Origin: Leisingera sp. ANG1 | Lineage (GTDB): Bacteria > Pseudomonadota > Alphaproteobacteria > Rhodobacterales > Rhodobacteraceae | Length of the DNA stretch: 64,000 bases | Assembly (NCBI RefSeq): GCF_000203975.2 | Contig: NZ_AFCF02000001.1 | Coordinates: forward strand, 496,001 to 560,000 | Reading direction: 5' to 3' | Shown here: one piece after another, positions 44,612-55,990 of the stretch | How positions within the stretch are numbered: position 1 is the stretch's first letter | Layout of the letters: each line of letters starts with the position of its first letter | The notes under the pieces: generated by a model | Databases searched by the model: none | Seen by the model: the letters and a program-made list of their open reading frames with translations, nothing else | What the model was told of the DNA's origin: nothing | Program-made: the position numbers and the translations under genes

Positions 44612-44953
44612 ATGGTACGCCGTCATCTTGTTCCGATCACCGTTCTTGCCGCGGCCTGCGCGCTGGCGATTCCGCTGGCGGCAGGCAATGGCGGCATCGA
44701 AAAGGCCTCACTCGATTGCCCTCAGGGCCTGGCCCTGAAGGCCTCGCACTGCACGCCGACACGGTTAACCAAGAAGTTCTACCGCCGCGGCGACCATATC
44801 CTGGATGACTACACCTGGATCGGTGAACCGGGCCAATGGGCGCCCGATCCTTATGGCACCTATGTGCAAGCCGGCGGCTATGTCTACCAGGTGAATCGCG
44901 AGACCCAGAAGGTGCTGCGCCTGATCGGCGCCGCGGACAATCTCTCCCAATAG
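44612..44953 (+). CDS. Small periplasmic protein, RcnB-like
   Basis: 113 residues. A signal peptide (about 1-24, ending PLAAG) and a mature part with FYRRGDHILDD, PYGTYVQAGGYVYQVNRETQKVLRLIG. The RGD...L/WVxxGxxxYxVxxxTxxVxxxI pattern resembles the RcnB family of small periplasmic proteins linked to nickel/cobalt homeostasis in E. coli, but the match is by eye and loose. It is separated from the Hint gene by about 100 bp and converges with the XRE regulator. Confidence 0.65.
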   Translation: MVRRHLVPITVLAAACALAIPLAAGNGGIEKASLDCPQGLALKASHCTPTRLTKKFYRRGDHILDDYTWIGEPGQWAPDPYGTYVQAGGYVYQVNRETQKVLRLIGAADNLSQ

Positions 44954-44969
44954 ACGCCGTGCGGCCCGG

Positions 44970-45740
44970 TCAGGGCCAGGCCATCGCCTCCATCACCTGG
45001 CGCGTTGCCTCATCTGCCGGAAACAGCATCTCGATCCGCAGCTCCGACATCGCCAGATCACCGGTGCCGCCGAACTGGGTGATGGTTGAGAAGAACGCCA
45101 GCACCTGCCCGCCCATCCGGTAGCGGGCCGGGATCACAGCGGGCAACACGCCCTCCTGCGGTGTTTCATGGGCGGCCGCATTTGCCTGCAGCCGCGCCAC
45201 CGCCTGTTCCAGAACCGGGTCAGCCCCGAAATGCGCCAATTCGGTCCTGAGGCGCGCCAGGCTGTGCCGTTCGACCTCCTCCAGGTTATCCAACGCATCC
45301 CGCAGCGCCGCGTTGCCCAGCAGCGCATTGATCAGGCTGCTGCCCTTGCTGATGCCGGCACCGCTCAGCATCATCTCCATTGGGCGGTTCAGATCCAGCA
45401 GGGTCCAGTGGCGGTCGATCATCATCGCCGGATAGGGCGCATGCGCCGCCAGCATCTGCGCCGCCGCCTGCCGCAGCGGCACCAGCGCTGCATCATCCAG
45501 ATCCCGGCTTGCATAGGCCGGCGCCAGCCCCGCCGCCGTCAGCATCTGGTTCTGCGCCCCGCCCGGCAGCTGCAGTTCCTCGCAAAGGCGCAGCACCATG
45601 CCCCGGCTGGGGCGCGACCGCCCGCTCTCCAGGAACGACAGATGCCGGGCTGACACTCCGGCCTCCAGCGCCAGCTGCATCTGGCTCATCCGCCGCAGCC
45701 CGCGCCACTTCTTCAGAACCGCGCCAAATGCCTCTGCCAT
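44970..45740 (-). CDS. XRE-family transcriptional regulator with MmyB-like ligand-binding domain
   Basis: 256 residues: HTH at about 5-62 (SQMQLALEAGVSARHLSFLESGRSRPSR) and a C-terminal domain (about 95-256) of the MmyB/MLTR-LBD type (PYPAMMIDRHWTLLDLNRPMEMML), a PAS-like sensor. It is divergent from a four-TM membrane protein. The shared gap contains a perfect TTACCT-N3-AGGTAA palindrome about 50 bp from its start. Probable autoregulation and control of the neighbour. Confidence 0.9.
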   Translation of the reverse strand: MAEAFGAVLKKWRGLRRMSQMQLALEAGVSARHLSFLESGRSRPSRGMVLRLCEELQLPGGAQNQMLTAAGLAPAYASRDLDDAALVPLRQAAAQMLAAHAPYPAMMIDRHWTLLDLNRPMEMMLSGAGISKGSSLINALLGNAALRDALDNLEEVERHSLARLRTELAHFGADPVLEQAVARLQANAAAHETPQEGVLPAVIPARYRMGGQVLAFFSTITQFGGTGDLAMSELRIEMLFPADEATRQVMEAMAWP

Positions 45741-45789
45741 GTTCGGCCTCCGTTTGCTGCAGCATAGGCGATGGAAGCCGGTACTTCAC

Positions 45790-45804
45790 TTACCTCCCAG
45801 GTAA
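45790..45804. promoter_or_regulatory. Perfect operator-like palindrome between the XRE regulator and the membrane protein gene
   Basis: TTACCT, three bases, AGGTAA. It is 49 bp from the regulator start and 57 bp from the start of the membrane protein gene, an ideal position for controlling both. Confidence 0.7.
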
Positions 45805-45861
45805 TTGTTTCGCCTCTGTGTTCCGCTGCACCCTGCCCTCAGAAATCTTCAGGAGCCCCCA

Positions 45862-46296
45862 ATGACCCACATTGCCTCGATCCGCATGCTCAAGACCGTC
45901 TCGATCCTCTCCGCTGCCTTCGGCCTTGCCATGGTGCTGGCACTGGCCACCCCGCTGGGCGCAGCGCTTGGCCTGTTCATCGACCTAGCCTTCCTGCCGG
46001 TGGACGGTGCCCAGGCGCTCAGCCCTGGCGCGGCGTCGCTGATGACCGCCATCAGCGGCGGGCTGATGTGCGGCTTCTGCGTGCTGATCTATCTCCTGAC
46101 TGAACATGTCTACAGCACCGACCCCGCCCTCGGCCGCCGCCTGCTGATCCCGGCACTGCTGGCCTGGTACATTCCCGACAGCCTCGGCTCCCTCGCCGCA
46201 GGCGCCTGGTTCAACGTGGTGATGAACACCGCCTTCCTGGCCCTGTTCCTGGTTCCGCTGCTGCTGGCCCGCCCAACTGCCGTGCAAGCGGCATAA
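45862..46296 (+). CDS. Four-TM integral membrane protein, unknown function
   Basis: 144 residues with four hydrophobic helices (about 10-40, 47-80, 90-115 and 118-138) and almost no loops. The N-terminal ATG 45862 follows CAGGAG; an open extension to 45805 would cross the palindrome and is rejected. It is divergent from the XRE/MmyB-type regulator, which likely controls it. No named family recognised; a hairpin follows the stop. Confidence 0.7.
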   Translation: MTHIASIRMLKTVSILSAAFGLAMVLALATPLGAALGLFIDLAFLPVDGAQALSPGAASLMTAISGGLMCGFCVLIYLLTEHVYSTDPALGRRLLIPALLAWYIPDSLGSLAAGAWFNVVMNTAFLALFLVPLLLARPTAVQAA

Positions 46297-46299
46297 GAA

Positions 46300-46320
46300 A
46301 GGGGGCGCCACCGCCCCCTG
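46300..46320 (+). terminator. Probable terminator after the four-TM gene
   Basis: GGGGGCG (46301-46307) pairs with CGCCCCC (46312-46318) with a four-base loop; the tail is short. Confidence 0.6.
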
Positions 46321-46433
46321 TTCACCTTTGCAGAAATACTCCGGGGTGAATTGGCCATCGGCCAAGAGGGGCAGCACCCCTTACTCAGAACAGTTTTTCA
46401 TGCCACGGTTGAAAACCTATCTTGATTAATTAC

Positions 46434-46813
46434 TTAAGGTCCAATGGAAACAGGGACCTCCGATAGCGATCCATCCCAGAACCTGGCGCAACTGGACAGA
46501 AACTGAGCAAACTCCCGATGGGTCTCAATTGTCGAAGGCAATGTTCTCCACTCTACAATTCTGGCGTTTATCAGCCTGTCACCAAGGTCCTTCCCCATTA
46601 CAGGGTAGGACCAAAACCGCAGCCTCTCCGCCAATTCCCACCACTCGGCCATTCTCTGCTGTCCCGCGCTTGTTGGCTCAGTTTCTAGAACTGAGAACAG
46701 CGCGCTGCACTCACAAAGTTCTCCCGCCCTGCCAAAGCACTTTGGCGCACGCTCAGCATTTGCAAATGGGGCTTGCAGCATCAACATCAGTCCTGCCGCA
46801 AGCCCCAAGAATT

Positions 46814-46817
<4 letters not shown>
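46434..46817 (-). CDS. Small exported protein coupled to uvrA, unknown function
   Basis: 127 residues with a signal peptide (about 1-21, ending FANA) and a mature region with four Cys ([16 protein letters not shown] and SSCARF), suggesting disulfides in the periplasm. GC content is lower than in uvrA. Its ATG overlaps the uvrA stop (ATGA), so it would be translated with uvrA, a DNA repair gene with which it has no obvious functional link. Not recognised. Confidence 0.65.
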
Positions 46818-49672
<2,855 letters not shown>

Positions 49673-49760
49673 AATGCCCCCGTACCCGCGCCGCCGAACC
49701 CCTGGCGGACGCCCGCCCTACAGATAGGGAATGCTGTGGAAAACGCCAAGCCCTAAAAGA

Positions 49761-49775
49761 GAACATAGAGCGAAC
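49761..49775 (-). promoter_or_regulatory. LexA (SOS) box upstream of uvrA
   Basis: On the minus strand GTTC, seven bases, GTTC (plus strand GAAC 49761-49764 and GAAC 49772-49775). GTTC-N7-GTTC is the established LexA box of alphaproteobacteria, and uvrA is a standard SOS gene. It is 89 bp before the uvrA ATG. Confidence 0.85.
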
Positions 49776-49847
49776 AGGTTGAAACTTGCTGACAGCAGCT
49801 GGCAGCAGGCGGAAGCCACAGGTTTTCCGGCCCGGACTCCGGCGCGT

Positions 49848-51017
49848 CTAGGCCCAGGCGCGCCGCCGCGCGGCCAGCAGCTGGTGCACCAGAATGCCCG
49901 CCAGGAACAGGGCGCAGACCACCAGCATCATGCCGCCATAACCCGCCACCCCCAGCGACGCCAGCAGCAGCGGCGTGCCGATCACATTGCCGGCATTGCC
50001 CGCCTGCGACATGGCGCCGTTCGACTCGGCCTGATCCGCCGCAGAGGTATTCAGCTGCGGAACACAGGCAAAGCTGCCGCTCTGCACCAGGCCAAAGGCC
50101 GCGGCCAGCGCAAAGCACGCCAGCCAGTTCCCCGGTATGGCCCACAGCCACAGCCCGCCCGCCGCACAAAGGCCAAAGCCCAGCTGGATCAGCTGCACCG
50201 CCGGCATCACCCGCAGCAGCGCCACCCCGATCACCATCGACGAGGCGATGGATATCAGCGGAAACGCCCCCATCACAAAGGCCCGCTGTTCCGTTGGCAG
50301 ATGCGGCGGCAGCACCGTCAGCAGCGCCACGAAACAGGTGGTGTAAAATAGCCAGCCCGCCGCTGGCGCCAGCTTGAAGGGGGAACGGTAGATCTTCAGA
50401 TGCAGCGCAGGCAGGTCGGCCAGCTGCGGCATCACCTGGCGCGGCGGCACTGGCAGATCGCGCATTGCCCAATGGAGCAATACCGCCAGCGCCGCCATCA
50501 GCACCGCATGGGCCGCAAACAATGCCAGCAGCCCGTAGGAGGCCACCAGCGGCAGCCCCAGCCAGTTCAAGAGCGCAAAGGCAACGCCGAAAAACGTGCT
50601 CCACACCGTCAGCGCCGCGCCCCGCTGGCGGTCATCAGCCAGCAGCGCCATCAGAGTCGGCCCGGCAACCACGATGCCCAGGTGAGACAGGCCCTCCACC
50701 ATCCGGGTGGCCAGGAAAAGCCCATAGGGCAGATGCAGCACCTGCAGCGCCGACATTGCAGCACCGGTCCACAGCGCCCAAACGAGCGTTCGCCGGTAGC
50801 CGAAGGCAGAGACAAACAGACCGGCCACCGCCCCCATCAGGATGCCCAGCACGCCCGTCATCGACACGCTCAGGCTCAGGCCCGCGCCAGCCTCCGGATA
50901 CAGCGCGCCAAGCTGGTCAAAGACAACCGACACCTTGCCGTATTGCGCGGCAGCGCCAAGGCCCGCAGCCCAGACCGCCAGGATCGCGCCCCAGCGGGTT
51001 TTCCCGGTTGTGCTCAT
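49848..51017 (-). CDS. MFS transporter
   Basis: 389 residues with about twelve TM helices and the usual central loop after helix 6 (about residues 190-200, MRDLPVPPRQV). The helix 2-3 loop carries FGYRRTLVWALW, an MFS motif A remnant. ATG 51015-51017 has AAGGGGG 8 bp upstream; an open extension to 51173 is rejected. Substrate unknown. It is divergent from none and follows lpd on the same strand after 171 bp with a terminator between. Confidence 0.85.
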   Translation of the reverse strand: MSTTGKTRWGAILAVWAAGLGAAAQYGKVSVVFDQLGALYPEAGAGLSLSVSMTGVLGILMGAVAGLFVSAFGYRRTLVWALWTGAAMSALQVLHLPYGLFLATRMVEGLSHLGIVVAGPTLMALLADDRQRGAALTVWSTFFGVAFALLNWLGLPLVASYGLLALFAAHAVLMAALAVLLHWAMRDLPVPPRQVMPQLADLPALHLKIYRSPFKLAPAAGWLFYTTCFVALLTVLPPHLPTEQRAFVMGAFPLISIASSMVIGVALLRVMPAVQLIQLGFGLCAAGGLWLWAIPGNWLACFALAAAFGLVQSGSFACVPQLNTSAADQAESNGAMSQAGNAGNVIGTPLLLASLGVAGYGGMMLVVCALFLAGILVHQLLAARRRAWA

Positions 51018-51132
51018 GTCCGCTGCCCCCTTGTTCTTTTTCCGCCACTGGTTACCCCGTGCCGGCACCAGAGGCCAGAGGGTGGCCAGTATCTGACGCA
51101 GCGCACCGCGTGCCCGAGACTCGCGTCGCCAC

Positions 51133-51164
51133 AAAAAAAGGCGGCCCTCAGCAGGCCGCCTTTT
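51133..51164 (-). terminator. Intrinsic terminator after lpd
   Basis: AAAAGGCGGCC (51136-51146), loop of seven, GGCCGCCTTTT (51154-51164); the A run on the left gives a T tract on the minus strand, 25 bp after the lpd stop. Confidence 0.9.
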
Positions 51165-51188
51165 CAAATACACACTGCCGTAGGCAGC

Positions 51189-52583
51189 TTACATATGGAT
51201 CACCCGGTCGTAGGCATCGAGCACGCTCTCATGCATCATCTCGGACAGCGTCGGGTGCGGGAAGACGGTGTTCATCAGGTCTTCCTCGGTGGTCTCCAGC
51301 TGGCGGCCCACAACATAGCCCTGGATCATCTCGGTCACCTCGGCGCCGACCATATGGGCACCCAGCAGTTCGCCGGTCTTGGCGTCAAAGATGGTCTTGA
51401 CCATGCCTTCGGCCTCTCCCAGGGCAATCGCCTTGCCGTTGCCGATGAAGGGGAAGCGGCCGACCTTGATGTCGTAGCCCAGTTCCTTGGCCTTGGCCTC
51501 GGTATAGCCGACGGAGGCGACCTGCGGCTGGCAGTAGGTGCATCCGGCAATGCTTTCAGGCTTTACCGGGTGTGCGTGCTTGCCCGCAATCAGCTCCGCC
51601 ACCATGACGCCCTCGTGCGACGCCTTATGCGCCAGCCAGGGCGCGCCGGCGATGTCGCCGATGGCATAGAGGCCATCGACGCCAGTGCGGCAGAATTCGT
51701 CCGTGATCACATGGGTCCGGTCGACCTTGACGCCCAGCTCTTCCAGGCCCAGGCCCTCGACATTGCCGACGATGCCGACGGCAGAAATTACGGTGTCGAA
51801 CTCCTGTTTTTCGACCTTGCCGCCCACCTCGATATGGGCCGTCACCTTACCCTTGCCGCGGTCCAGCTGCTTGACCATGGCTTTCTCCATGATCTTCATG
51901 CCCTGTTTGACAAAGGCTTTCTTGGCAAAGGCGGAGATTTCCGCGTCCTCGACCGGCAGCACCCGGTCCATGACTTCGACAACAGTCGTGTCAGCGCCCA
52001 GCGTGTTGTAGAAGCTGGCAAATTCGATGCCGATGGCGCCGGAGCCGATCACCAGTAGCTTTTTCGGCATGCGGACGGGCTGCAGCGCGTGCTTGTAGGT
52101 CCAGACCAGATCGCCGTCCGCTTCCAGCCCCGGCAGTTCACGGGCGCGGGCGCCGGTGGCCAGCACGATGTTCTTCGCGGTCAGATCCTGCGTGCCTTTG
52201 TCGGTCTTGACCGAAACCTTGCCTTTGGCCGGAATCGACGCCTCGCCCATCACCACGTCGATCTTATTCTTCTTCATCAGATGGCCGATGCCGGAGGAGA
52301 GCTGTTTCGCCACCCCGCGCGAGCGTTTGACCACCGCATCGAGGTCATAGCCGATGTTCTCTGCCTTCAGGCCGAAATCCTTGGCGCGCTCCATCAGGTG
52401 GAACACTTCCGACGAGCGCAGCAGCGCCTTGGTCGGGATGCAGCCCCAGTTCAGGCAAATGCCGCCCAGATGCTCGCGTTCGACCACGCAGGTCTTAAGG
52501 CCCAGCTGCGCCGCACGGATGGCGGCAACATAGCCCCCCGGCCCGGCGCCGATTACGATCACGTCATAAGATTGTGCAGCCAT
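51189..52583 (-). CDS. lpdA: Dihydrolipoyl dehydrogenase
   Basis: E3 component of 2-oxo-acid dehydrogenase complexes, 464 residues. FAD motif VIVIGAGPGGYVAAIRAAQ, redox disulfide in GGICLNWGCIPTKALL (Cys43, Cys48), NAD motif LLVIGSGAIGIEFASFY and the C-terminal HPTLSE with His443 are all present. ATG 52581-52583 follows GAGGGAGC; an in-frame start at 52613 lacks support. The E1 and E2 genes are not in the window, so it may lie at the end of another operon or serve several complexes. Confidence 0.95.
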   Translation of the reverse strand: MAAQSYDVIVIGAGPGGYVAAIRAAQLGLKTCVVEREHLGGICLNWGCIPTKALLRSSEVFHLMERAKDFGLKAENIGYDLDAVVKRSRGVAKQLSSGIGHLMKKNKIDVVMGEASIPAKGKVSVKTDKGTQDLTAKNIVLATGARARELPGLEADGDLVWTYKHALQPVRMPKKLLVIGSGAIGIEFASFYNTLGADTTVVEVMDRVLPVEDAEISAFAKKAFVKQGMKIMEKAMVKQLDRGKGKVTAHIEVGGKVEKQEFDTVISAVGIVGNVEGLGLEELGVKVDRTHVITDEFCRTGVDGLYAIGDIAGAPWLAHKASHEGVMVAELIAGKHAHPVKPESIAGCTYCQPQVASVGYTEAKAKELGYDIKVGRFPFIGNGKAIALGEAEGMVKTIFDAKTGELLGAHMVGAEVTEMIQGYVVGRQLETTEEDLMNTVFPHPTLSEMMHESVLDAYDRVIHM

Positions 52584-52771
52584 GTTGCTCCCTCGCCCTC
52601 GAACAGGTTCCAAAAACTAGTTTACCGTTAAACTAGTTTTTGCTGCACTGCAATCATCCTCTGCTGCGGCATAGCGGCCATGCATTTTCCGGCAGGTTTC
52701 CGCTTGGCAGCAGGGGCAGCTCCGGGTCAGCATAGGCCGGAAGCTTTCGGCAATCCACAACCCTGGACCGC

Positions 52772-53191
52772 ATGCATATGACAAAAACCCTTTTCGACCT
52801 CGCCAAGGCGCTTGTGAAAGCCACCCTGATCCTGCTGGCACTTTGCCTGTTCCTGGGTTGGAAACTGATGGCCGCAGCCGAAGGCGTCACCGCCAATGCT
52901 GCAGCCATTGCTGATCAGGCAGCACCGCTGCGCACCGCCATAACCGGGCTGCAGTCAGACATTGCGGCTCTCCGCAGTTCTATGCAGGACGGCACCGTGT
53001 CCAGCGCCCGGCTCACCCAGCTGGAGGCGCGCGTGGCAAAGGTGCAAGACAGCCTCGCGGACATGCGCACGCTGCCGCAGCAGGCCGCGGCAGAGGCCGC
53101 CCGCGAAGGCGCCGCTGAACTGGCCAGCCGTATCATCAGCGCCGCGCCCTTGCTGAAGGACGGCAGCGCCTGCGGTCCCGGCGAAAGCTGA
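52772..53191 (+). CDS. Single-TM coiled-coil protein, unknown function
   Basis: 139 residues: an N-terminal TM helix (about 12-36), then an Ala-rich helical region (about 45-125) with heptad-like Leu/Ala spacing, and a short tail. Either ATG 52772 or 52778 (second Met) may start it. It resembles small membrane-tethered coiled-coil proteins; no family is recognised. It converges with the GFA gene. Confidence 0.6.
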   Translation: MHMTKTLFDLAKALVKATLILLALCLFLGWKLMAAAEGVTANAAAIADQAAPLRTAITGLQSDIAALRSSMQDGTVSSARLTQLEARVAKVQDSLADMRTLPQQAAAEAAREGAAELASRIISAAPLLKDGSACGPGES

Positions 53192-53198
53192 CCCCGCC

Positions 53199-53654
53199 TC
53201 ACGCCTGCGCGGCGTAGGCTTCCAGCAGCCCGCCGAACTCTTCCATCGTGGGGAAGTGCTCAAAGCTGTGCGCGGCCGCAACCTGCACGAACGGATGTTT
53301 CGCCGCTGTCCAGGTCTCAATGTACGGGCTGAACCAGCTGCTGTCCCCGAACATCGTCGGACGCACGTTCACAAACCCCTCCACGCCGGTAATGCGGGTG
53401 AACATCCAGGTCTGGCACTCCGGGCAGCAGAAATGGCTCAATTCCTCCCCCTTGGCACCTCCAACCACAGGGGCGCCCTTCGTCACCCGGAACGCCTCAG
53501 CCGGGAACATCGCGGTCAGGGAAAAGGCGCTGGAACTCATCTTCTGGCAGCCCCTGCAGTGGCAGGCGGCTGTCAGGGCCGGCGGTGCTAACACTTCAAT
53601 TCCTGTGGCGCCGCAGCGGCAGCTTCCGGTCATGGGAAAGGAGGATGCAGTCAT
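53199..53654 (-). CDS. GFA-family (glutathione-dependent formaldehyde-activating) protein
   Basis: 151 residues. GFA zinc-binding cysteines are visible as GSCRCGA, CHCRGCQKM and HFCCPECQTWMF, which match the CXC...CXXC pattern. Members of this family bind zinc and may catalyse spontaneous formation of S-hydroxymethylglutathione, but most are uncharacterised. ATG 53652-53654 is preferred; the open frame to 53723 is not supported. It converges with the coiled-coil gene and follows the DUF924 gene on the same strand. Confidence 0.88.
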   Translation of the reverse strand: MTASSFPMTGSCRCGATGIEVLAPPALTAACHCRGCQKMSSSAFSLTAMFPAEAFRVTKGAPVVGGAKGEELSHFCCPECQTWMFTRITGVEGFVNVRPTMFGDSSWFSPYIETWTAAKHPFVQVAAAHSFEHFPTMEEFGGLLEAYAAQA

Positions 53655-53737
53655 GCTCTGTCTTTCAAAGATTTTTCTGAAATGCGGGAGCACTTCCCTG
53701 CCGCAGTGCCGCACTGCACGCAAGGGAGCGGCAACAG

Positions 53738-53771
53738 AAAAACGCCGCGCCCTTTCTCAGGACGCGGCGTT
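53738..53771 (-). terminator. Intrinsic terminator after the DUF924 gene
   Basis: AACGCCGCG (53741-53749) pairs with CGCGGCGTT (53763-53771); the A run 53738-53742 gives a T tract on the minus strand, 24 bp after the stop. Confidence 0.8.
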
Positions 53772-53794
53772 GAATTCTTCCAGCAAAACCGGCG

Positions 53795-54373
53795 TCAGCC
53801 AGCCGCTTGCATCTTCCGCACGGTCTCGCCATAGCCGCCGGCCTGAACATAGGCCCGTTCCGGCGTGGTGCTGGCGCGGTGCAGCGCCTCGTTGCGGTAG
53901 GGGAAGCGGCCGAACTGCCGGATCACTTCGCGGTGCGCGCGGGCGTGCAGCAGGTTACCGCCGCCGGTCTCCGGCATCCGCTCCATCATCAGCCGGATGC
54001 AGCGCTCCTGGTCGCACAGGTTTTCCGAATGCATCAGCGGCAGGTAAAAGAACTGCCGGGCCGGTTCATTGATCTTGAGGTCCCAGTTCTTGTTGATCGC
54101 GATCTTCGCCGCAGACAGCGCCGCCCGGTCCGAGGCAAAGGCCCGGGCATCACCGCGGAACATGTTGCGCGGGAACTGGTCCATCAGGATGATGTAGGCC
54201 AGCGTGCCGCTCGGGTATGTGAGCCAGAAGGAGAACCGGCCTTCGCAGGCCGCCTCCCAGGTGCTTTGGAACTTTTCGCGGATCTCCTGATCCAGCGCGT
54301 CATCCTGCAGATACCATCCCTTCTCCCCGACTTTGTCGAGCCAGAATGAAAGTATCTCTTCGGGACCAGTCAT
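53795..54373 (-). CDS. DUF924 family protein
   Basis: 192 residues, all-helical. DUF924 features are the start EILSFWLD, the block LIILMDQFPRNMFRGDARAFASD and the later FFYLPLMHSENLCDQERC and FGRFPYRNEALHR. The ATG at 54371-54373 has GGAG 9 bp upstream, preferred over a TTG at 54388. The family has a TPR-like fold and unknown function. It sits alone between MFS and GFA genes, and its AT-richer 137-bp upstream gap probably holds its promoter. Confidence 0.9.
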   Translation of the reverse strand: MTGPEEILSFWLDKVGEKGWYLQDDALDQEIREKFQSTWEAACEGRFSFWLTYPSGTLAYIILMDQFPRNMFRGDARAFASDRAALSAAKIAINKNWDLKINEPARQFFYLPLMHSENLCDQERCIRLMMERMPETGGGNLLHARAHREVIRQFGRFPYRNEALHRASTTPERAYVQAGGYGETVRKMQAAG

Positions 54374-54510
54374 CGGTCGTAACTCCAAGTTTTTCCTGAC
54401 CCTATCTCAGGCCATTTTACATTACCTTTACAAGTAACCTTGGGTCACAAATTACGTCAGACAAGCCCTCTGTGTGAAATAATCCTCACAATTCCGGCTG
54501 GTTAGCGCAA

Positions 54511-55785
54511 TCAGACTGTTTCTTGGGCAGTTTCCTGCTCCTCCAGCTCCGACTCGATGGCGTATTCCTGGGCAAATTCCACAGCCACCGGCGTAGCCGT
54601 CGGCGACATCGCGGCAAAGCTGCCGGTTTCATCGACAGGCACCGCCGCACGCTGCGTCGCGCGGTAGGCGGCATAGGCGGCCATCGCAAACATCAGCGCA
54701 CCGATGAAGGTAAAGAAGCCCGCCGGACCAAACACCGCATCCTCCATCAGCCAGCCGGTGATCAGCGGCCCGGCAATGGCGCCCAGCCCGTTGATGAAAA
54801 TCAGCCCGCCGGAAGCCGCCGCCATGTCGTCATGCTCCAGGTAGTCGTTGGTATAGGCGATCAGCAGCGAATAAAGCGGGTTGGAAAGGCCGCCGATGAA
54901 GAAGGCCGCGACCAAGAGCATCTTGAACTCCATCCCGAACAGGAATCCCAGGACAGCACCGACGCCGCCCGCGAGGGCCGCACCCAGGATCAGGAAACGG
55001 CGGTCCATGCGGTCCGACAGCCAGCCCAGCGGGTACTGCAGCAGCATCGCCCCTACATAGAAGGTGGAGACAAAGACCGACAGCTGCCACAGCGTCAGCC
55101 CGGCGGCTGAGCCGTAAACCGCGCTCATGCCGAACTGGGCCGAGAACACGCCGCCCAAAAGGAACATGCCGACACAGCCCAAGGGCGAGGTTTCAAACAG
55201 CTTGCGCAGGGTCATCGGCTTGGTGGTGTCAAAGGCCGGCGTCGGCGAGATCGACAAGAGGATCGGCCCAAAGGAGACCGAAACAAGGATCGACGCGATG
55301 ATGAACGCCTCATAGCCGGCCGGGTCGCCGATCTGGATCATCATCTGGGCGGCGATAATGCCGATGGTCTGCACGATCATATAGAGCGACAGCGCCTTGC
55401 CGCGGTTGGTGTTGTCGGCAGCATTGTTCAGCCAGCTTTCCGCGGTCACATACACGCCCGAGAAGCAGAAGCCGATGATCATCCGCCCCAGCGCCCAGGC
55501 AACTGTGTTGGGCAGCAGCGGATAGAGGATCATCACCGCAGAGATAAACGAGGCCAGCGCCGCAAACACCCGCACATGGCCGACGCGGCGGATCATCTCC
55601 GGCGCCAGCCGCGAGCCGCCCAGGAAGCCCACGAAATAGGCCGCCATCACGATCGACATCTGGAAGGTCGAAAAACCCTCAAGCTCGCCGCGCACACCCA
55701 GCATGGTGCCCTGCAGGCCGTTGCCCACCATCAGCAAGCAAACCCCCAAAAGCAGCGCCCATGCGCTCGACAGCACCTGCAGCAT
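54511..55785 (-). CDS. MFS transporter (YcaD-like)
   Basis: 424 residues with twelve TM helices and a long Glu-rich C-terminal tail (about 395-424). The QYPLGWLSDRMDRRFLI loop between helices 8 and 9 is a motif A copy; the first-half helix 2-3 region also shows the basic pattern SRLAPEMIRRVGHVRV. AAGGAGG 7 bp before ATG 55783-55785 fixes the start; an extension to 55842 is rejected. The YcaD-type subgroup has no firm substrate. It is downstream of queA on the same strand. Confidence 0.88.
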   Translation of the reverse strand: MLQVLSSAWALLLGVCLLMVGNGLQGTMLGVRGELEGFSTFQMSIVMAAYFVGFLGGSRLAPEMIRRVGHVRVFAALASFISAVMILYPLLPNTVAWALGRMIIGFCFSGVYVTAESWLNNAADNTNRGKALSLYMIVQTIGIIAAQMMIQIGDPAGYEAFIIASILVSVSFGPILLSISPTPAFDTTKPMTLRKLFETSPLGCVGMFLLGGVFSAQFGMSAVYGSAAGLTLWQLSVFVSTFYVGAMLLQYPLGWLSDRMDRRFLILGAALAGGVGAVLGFLFGMEFKMLLVAAFFIGGLSNPLYSLLIAYTNDYLEHDDMAAASGGLIFINGLGAIAGPLITGWLMEDAVFGPAGFFTFIGALMFAMAAYAAYRATQRAAVPVDETGSFAAMSPTATPVAVEFAQEYAIESELEEQETAQETV

Positions 55786-55800
55786 TTTAATGCCTCCTTC

Positions 55801-55836
55801 GAAAGCAAAGCAGCCCTCCACAACGGGACGGGCTGC
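55801..55836 (-). terminator. Possible terminator/attenuator between queA and the MFS gene
   Basis: GCAGCCC (55810-55816) pairs with GGGCTGC (55830-55836), loop of 13, and a TTTGCTTTC tail on the minus strand. It lies 155 bp after the queA stop and 16 bp before the MFS ribosome-binding region. Confidence 0.35.
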
Positions 55837-55990
55837 CAACACCTTTGTTTGTTATGTCCGGGCGATCAAGCCCGCCGGGCCGGTATCGCCGATTCCGATT
55901 TCAGTTTGATGAACCCTATGCGCGCGTGCGGGGTTCCACAGTTGCGGCGCTTATCTAGGATTTCCTGCCGCTTTTCTGAGATGTATTCGC

